NCBI GenBank assembly: GCA_036263455.1
Contig: DATAGZ010000018.1
Location: 1-64,000 of the forward strand
Reading direction: 5' to 3'
Origin: DATAGZ01 sp036263455
GTDB taxonomy: Bacteria; Pseudomonadota; Alphaproteobacteria; Dongiales; Dongiaceae
DNA length: 64,000 bases
Each line of letters starts with the position of its first letter. Position 1 is the first letter of the stretch. Of this stretch, positions 61,139 through 64,000 are shown piece after piece. The notes beneath the pieces were generated by a model. The model did not search any database. It was not told the origin of the DNA and worked only from the letters and a program-made list of their open reading frames with translations. The position numbers and the translations under genes were made by a program.

Positions 61139-62434
61139 CTACTCCAGGCTTTCGATAACCATAATATGCGGGGGTTCAACGATCGTCGCAATTGTCGCCA
61201 GGCGGCGCGATGCGCGCTCGATCGCGCTCTCGCTCGTCTCGTGGGTGGTAATGACAATAGGAACCGGCTCGCCGGGGGCGCGTCCCCGCTGTATCATCTG
61301 TTCCATCGAGACATTTTCATCGCGCAGGCTGGCCGCGATATCCGCCACCACCCCCGGCTTGTCGACGACCATGAGGCGCAGGTAGTAAGAGCCCCGATAA
61401 TCCTCCATCATCCGCACGGGTTTAAGCCGGTGCGCCGGCGCAGAGAAGACCGGCAGGATATGGCCGCGCGCGATATCGATGAGGTCGGCGACGATGGCGG
61501 AAGCCGTGGGGCCAGCACCCGCGCCCCGCCCCAAGCTGACATTCTGGCCGACGAAGTTTCCCTTGGTGACGACGGCATTGTAGACACCCTCGACCTTGCC
61601 GATCAGGCTTTCCCCCGGAACGAGGCACGCATGGACCCGCGCACGCACACCCTGTGGAGAAGAATGGGCGATACCGATCAAGCGAATGCGGTAACCCAAC
61701 TCCTCGGCAAACCCAATATCGAGGGCGGAGACTTGGCGGATGCCGGTCACCTTCACCTCTTCGAACGGAATGATTCCGCCGAAAGCGACCGATGCCAAAA
61801 GGGTCAGCTTATGGGCAGCATCTATTCCATCGACGTCAAAAGAGGGATCGGCCTCGGCGTATCCCAGTCGCTGGGCCTCCTTGAGCACTTCGGCAAATTC
61901 GCGGCCACTGCGGCGCATCTCCGTCAGAATATAATTACTGGTGCCATTCAATATGCCGTAGACGCTCGTGATGCGATTGGCCGCCAACCCCTCGCGCATC
62001 GCCTTGATCACGGGAATGCCGCCTGCCACGGCGGCCTCGTAGGCGAGCGCCCTGTTATTCCGTTCCGCCTTACGCGCCAGTTCCGCGCCGTGATGCGCCA
62101 ACAGGGCCTTGTTGGCTGTCACAACATGTTTGCCCGCGTCGAGCGCGGTCTCTACCACCTCGCGCGCAATTCCCTCGGCGCCGCCGATCGCTTCCACGAC
62201 AACATCGACCTCGGGATCACGGGCGAGCAAACGGGCATCGTCAAGCCATCGTAGGGCGCTGACATCGTACCCCCGCTCCTTCCCCCGATCGCGGGCCGCC
62301 ACCGCAATCACCTCGACCGGCCGGCCCGCATGTTGGGCGACGATTTCGCCGTTACTAGCCAGAAGGGACGCCGTACCGGCGCCCACCGTTCCGAGCCCGG
62401 CCAGACCGACGCGCAAAGGTTGGTTCATCGCCAT
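61139..62434 (-). CDS. hom: Homoserine dehydrogenase
   Basis: 431-aa NAD(P)H-dependent enzyme of the aspartate pathway to threonine and methionine. The Rossmann motif GLAGLGTVGAGT is at about residues 10-21, the catalytic region shows VAGGIPVIKAMREGLAANRI and GILNGTSNYIL, and a C-terminal ACT domain (VDKPGVVADIAASLRDENVS) implies feedback regulation by threonine. The first of two ATGs is used (62434; MNQPLRVG at 62428 is possible). It begins 5 nt after the OmpA-like gene stop. Confidence 0.95.
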   Translation of the reverse strand: MAMNQPLRVGLAGLGTVGAGTASLLASNGEIVAQHAGRPVEVIAVAARDRGKERGYDVSALRWLDDARLLARDPEVDVVVEAIGGAEGIAREVVETALDAGKHVVTANKALLAHHGAELARKAERNNRALAYEAAVAGGIPVIKAMREGLAANRITSVYGILNGTSNYILTEMRRSGREFAEVLKEAQRLGYAEADPSFDVDGIDAAHKLTLLASVAFGGIIPFEEVKVTGIRQVSALDIGFAEELGYRIRLIGIAHSSPQGVRARVHACLVPGESLIGKVEGVYNAVVTKGNFVGQNVSLGRGAGAGPTASAIVADLIDIARGHILPVFSAPAHRLKPVRMMEDYRGSYYLRLMVVDKPGVVADIAASLRDENVSMEQMIQRGRAPGEPVPIVITTHETSESAIERASRRLATIATIVEPPHIMVIESLE

Positions 62435-62439
62435 GCCGC

Positions 62440-63582
62440 TTAATAAGCGAGATAGATATCTACACGGCGGTCGGTAGGAATATCGAGTCCCCGCGCTCTC
62501 GTATCCCCGACCCCGACAATCTCGACCAGATTCGCAGGCACGCCGAGCGCCACGAGGCGGTTGGCCACCGCATGGGCCCGCGCAAGCGACAAGGCCGCGT
62601 TGCTTCCGAGATTGCTGCCCGCCCGGTTGGCACTGGCCGAGCCCAAGATCTGCAGGGGCCGACCAGTCTGACGCTGGGCCGCGGCAACTTCCTGCAGACT
62701 CGCGACGGAAGCGGGCGCAAGATTAGCGGACCCTCTAGCGAAAAAAACCGACCCGGCAAGCTGCAGGCGGGTTGCGTTGACCGCACTGCCATAAGGAGAA
62801 ACATAGACCGCCTGCGCCGTGGAACGTGCGGCATAAAGTGGATATTGGCCGGCGAGATATCCCTGCTCCCCGGGCAGGGCCTGGAGACCCGTCCGAAGGG
62901 GAACGGCGCCGGGTCCGGCGAGGTCTGTGGGCGCGCCATTTGGCGAAAACGGTTTGGGTTGCGGCGAAAAATCGCCCGTCACGCTGGGAATATAATGATC
63001 GGGAACATCCTGGGCCGCGGCCGCTCCGCTGGCTGGCGCAGCTGTCGGAGGCTCCGCCGCAAGCTGAGTCTGGGGGGCGGTACTTGCGGCTTGTGTAGTC
63101 GCGGTCGTTTCCTGCTGTGGCGTGGATTGGACCGGAGGCTCCGGAGCCGGCGCCTGCGGAGCGGATGCCTGCGGGGCCGTCACCTGAGGTGTGCTCGTAG
63201 GTGGCGTGGTTGTCGGCGCAGACGTGGTTGAAGCGGGAGCAGCCGGCGCAGGAGTGGTTGGCGTAGGAGGAGCGACGACCGGCCGAGGGGCGGGCTCGGG
63301 AGAGGGCGCTTCGATATTATCGGCATAATCGGGATGCTGGGCGGGAGCATTGACGCCTTCCGGCGCACTATTGATATCCGCGGTGCTCGGTTTAGCCGGG
63401 ACGCTATTGATGTCAGGAATCGTATCTGAAGGTTTCTTTTCCTGGCCGGGCGCCTGCTCTGTTTGGCCGGGCTTTCCGTTTGCGGGAGCGGTGCTCTTGG
63501 CATTTTCACTTCCGAACAGCCAGGAGCAGCCCGCCAGGGTCACCACCATTATCAATGCCCATACGCCCCGTTTGTTCTTCAT
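62440..63582 (-). CDS. OmpA-like C-terminal domain lipoprotein with Pro/Ala/Thr-rich linker
   Basis: 380-aa lipoprotein: lipobox VTLAGC near residue 19, a very long low-complexity Pro/Ala/Thr/Ser-rich linker (about residues 25-190), then an OmpA-like peptidoglycan-binding domain with SNAALSLARAHAVANRLVAL and a final DRRVDIYLAY. The GxSD aspartate usually seen before the Asn-Leu-Ser motif is replaced (GSASANRAG), so peptidoglycan binding is not certain. It probably spans from outer membrane to peptidoglycan. GGAAGG lies 6 nt before the ATG at 63582; a longer frame to 63663 is not supported. It is divergent from phaC. Confidence 0.85.
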   Translation of the reverse strand: MKNKRGVWALIMVVTLAGCSWLFGSENAKSTAPANGKPGQTEQAPGQEKKPSDTIPDINSVPAKPSTADINSAPEGVNAPAQHPDYADNIEAPSPEPAPRPVVAPPTPTTPAPAAPASTTSAPTTTPPTSTPQVTAPQASAPQAPAPEPPVQSTPQQETTATTQAASTAPQTQLAAEPPTAAPASGAAAAQDVPDHYIPSVTGDFSPQPKPFSPNGAPTDLAGPGAVPLRTGLQALPGEQGYLAGQYPLYAARSTAQAVYVSPYGSAVNATRLQLAGSVFFARGSANLAPASVASLQEVAAAQRQTGRPLQILGSASANRAGSNLGSNAALSLARAHAVANRLVALGVPANLVEIVGVGDTRARGLDIPTDRRVDIYLAY

Positions 63583-63666
63583 CACACCCTTCCGTGTTTG
63601 CAATATGTCCGCTTTATGGAAGCCGATCAATGCGCTACAACCTATCGGGATTGGCCCGAGCATGCA

Positions 63667-64000
63667 ATGACGACAACCCCAAAATCTCCATCACAGACAG
63701 CCCAAGATGCCTTGCCCGCCATCATGGGCGAGATCACTGAAACCTCGCAACGGCTGATCGCCGAGTACCTAGCGCGCCAGGGGCAAGGCCAGGAATTAGT
63801 CCCCGTGGACGCCTCGACGGTGGGGAAGGCTTTTCTTGAATGGTCGACTAAGCTCTTGGCCGAACCGGAGAAACTGATCGCGGCGCAGTGCGACTTATGG
63901 AGTGGTTACTTGTCGCTCTGGGAGAGCGCCAGTAAAAAATGGCTGGGAGAGCCGACCAAGCCGGTGATCACGCCAGCCCCAGAGGATCGGCGCTTCCGCG
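63667..64000 (+). CDS. phaC: Class I poly(3-hydroxyalkanoate) synthase, N-terminal part (runs off edge)
   Basis: The first 111 codons from the ATG at 63667 match the N-terminal region of class I PHA polymerases: a variable start, then a helical region (VGKAFLEWSTKLLAEPEKLI), YLSLWESASKKWLGE, and PEDRRFR at the edge, the beginning of the conserved DRRF motif. The catalytic Cys lies beyond the window. It is a cytosolic granule-associated enzyme. No clear ribosome binding site. Divergent from the OmpA-like gene with an 84-nt spacer. Confidence 0.85.
   Translation, partial: MTTTPKSPSQTAQDALPAIMGEITETSQRLIAEYLARQGQGQELVPVDASTVGKAFLEWSTKLLAEPEKLIAAQCDLWSGYLSLWESASKKWLGEPTKPVITPAPEDRRFR

Noticed and set aside
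1..64000. Mobile elements, CRISPR arrays, prophage or defence islands
   Set aside because: No transposase, integrase, spacer-repeat array, phage structural gene or restriction or toxin gene could be seen on either strand.

Overview
This 64 kb window is a gene-dense stretch (about 61 coding genes and two tRNAs) of a GC-rich bacterial chromosome. It is almost certainly alphaproteobacterial. The evidence is the plant/alpha-type glutamate-cysteine ligase, small DUF1150 and DUF3572 proteins, an NDUFS6-like CHCC zinc-finger protein, ETF-ubiquinone oxidoreductase, a hom-glpX-recJ block, hisS-prfA, squalene-hopene cyclase with MlaA/MlaC-like proteins, and the start of a class I PHA synthase. A Rhodospirillales-like lineage is the best guess, but this is inference from content and gene order. 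No phage, insertion sequence, CRISPR array or rRNA was seen; this is core chromosome with a few accessory transporters.

Layout. 0-10 kb (minus): a CHCC zinc-finger gene, polA, bioD, a secreted histidine phosphatase, an Nramp-related transporter, ETF-QO, a TPR lipoprotein, ispE and tRNA-Gln. 10-13.3 kb: an ABC-2 type ATPase with a lipoprotein hydrolase (plus), then an EamA transporter and a DUF3572 gene (minus). 13.6-23.3 kb (mostly plus): tRNA-Arg, typA, a PotABC-like importer without a binding protein, hslVU, a DUF1150 gene (minus), coaBC, an Rrf2 regulator and cysK. 23.4-29.1 kb (minus): bolA, mlaC, mlaA and a dppBCDF-type importer without a binding protein. 29.3-36.7 kb: a large membrane protein and an MttB-family methyltransferase (plus), an EamA transporter (minus), and ppc (plus). 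36.7-48 kb (minus): a second peptide-type importer (binding protein, two permeases, fused ATPase), squalene-hopene cyclase, a YcaQ-like glycosylase, a thioesterase, rsmE, gshA and comF. 48-52.3 kb: carB, greA and a tandem pair of palindromic repeats. 52.3-63.6 kb (minus): an OmpA-like lipoprotein, hom, glpX, recJ, a transmembrane-only ABC protein, a desaturase, ispG, hisS, prfA and a TPR protein. The start of phaC runs off the right edge.

How the genes connect. ispE and ispG belong to the MEP isoprenoid pathway, which supplies squalene to the hopene cyclase; MlaA/MlaC and the desaturase also point to envelope lipid homeostasis. Translation genes (typA, hisS, prfA, rsmE, two tRNAs) and protein or DNA maintenance genes (hslVU, polA, recJ) form the rest of the housekeeping content.

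The most notable signals are regulatory and molecular rather than a new multi-gene system. (1) Six genes without a clear Shine-Dalgarno sequence have a TAnnnT -10-like hexamer exactly 6 nt before the start codon, predicting leaderless mRNAs; coaBC is the clearest case. (2) polA has no ATG, GTG or TTG start available and must begin at a rare codon, probably ATT. (3) The polA proofreading site has lost two of its four acidic metal ligands. (4) The ispE stop codon lies inside the downstream tRNA-Gln, so RNase P processing would leave a non-stop ispE mRNA. (5) The Nramp homologue lacks the canonical metal-binding DPGN and MPH motifs. I did not find a convincing undescribed multi-gene system.
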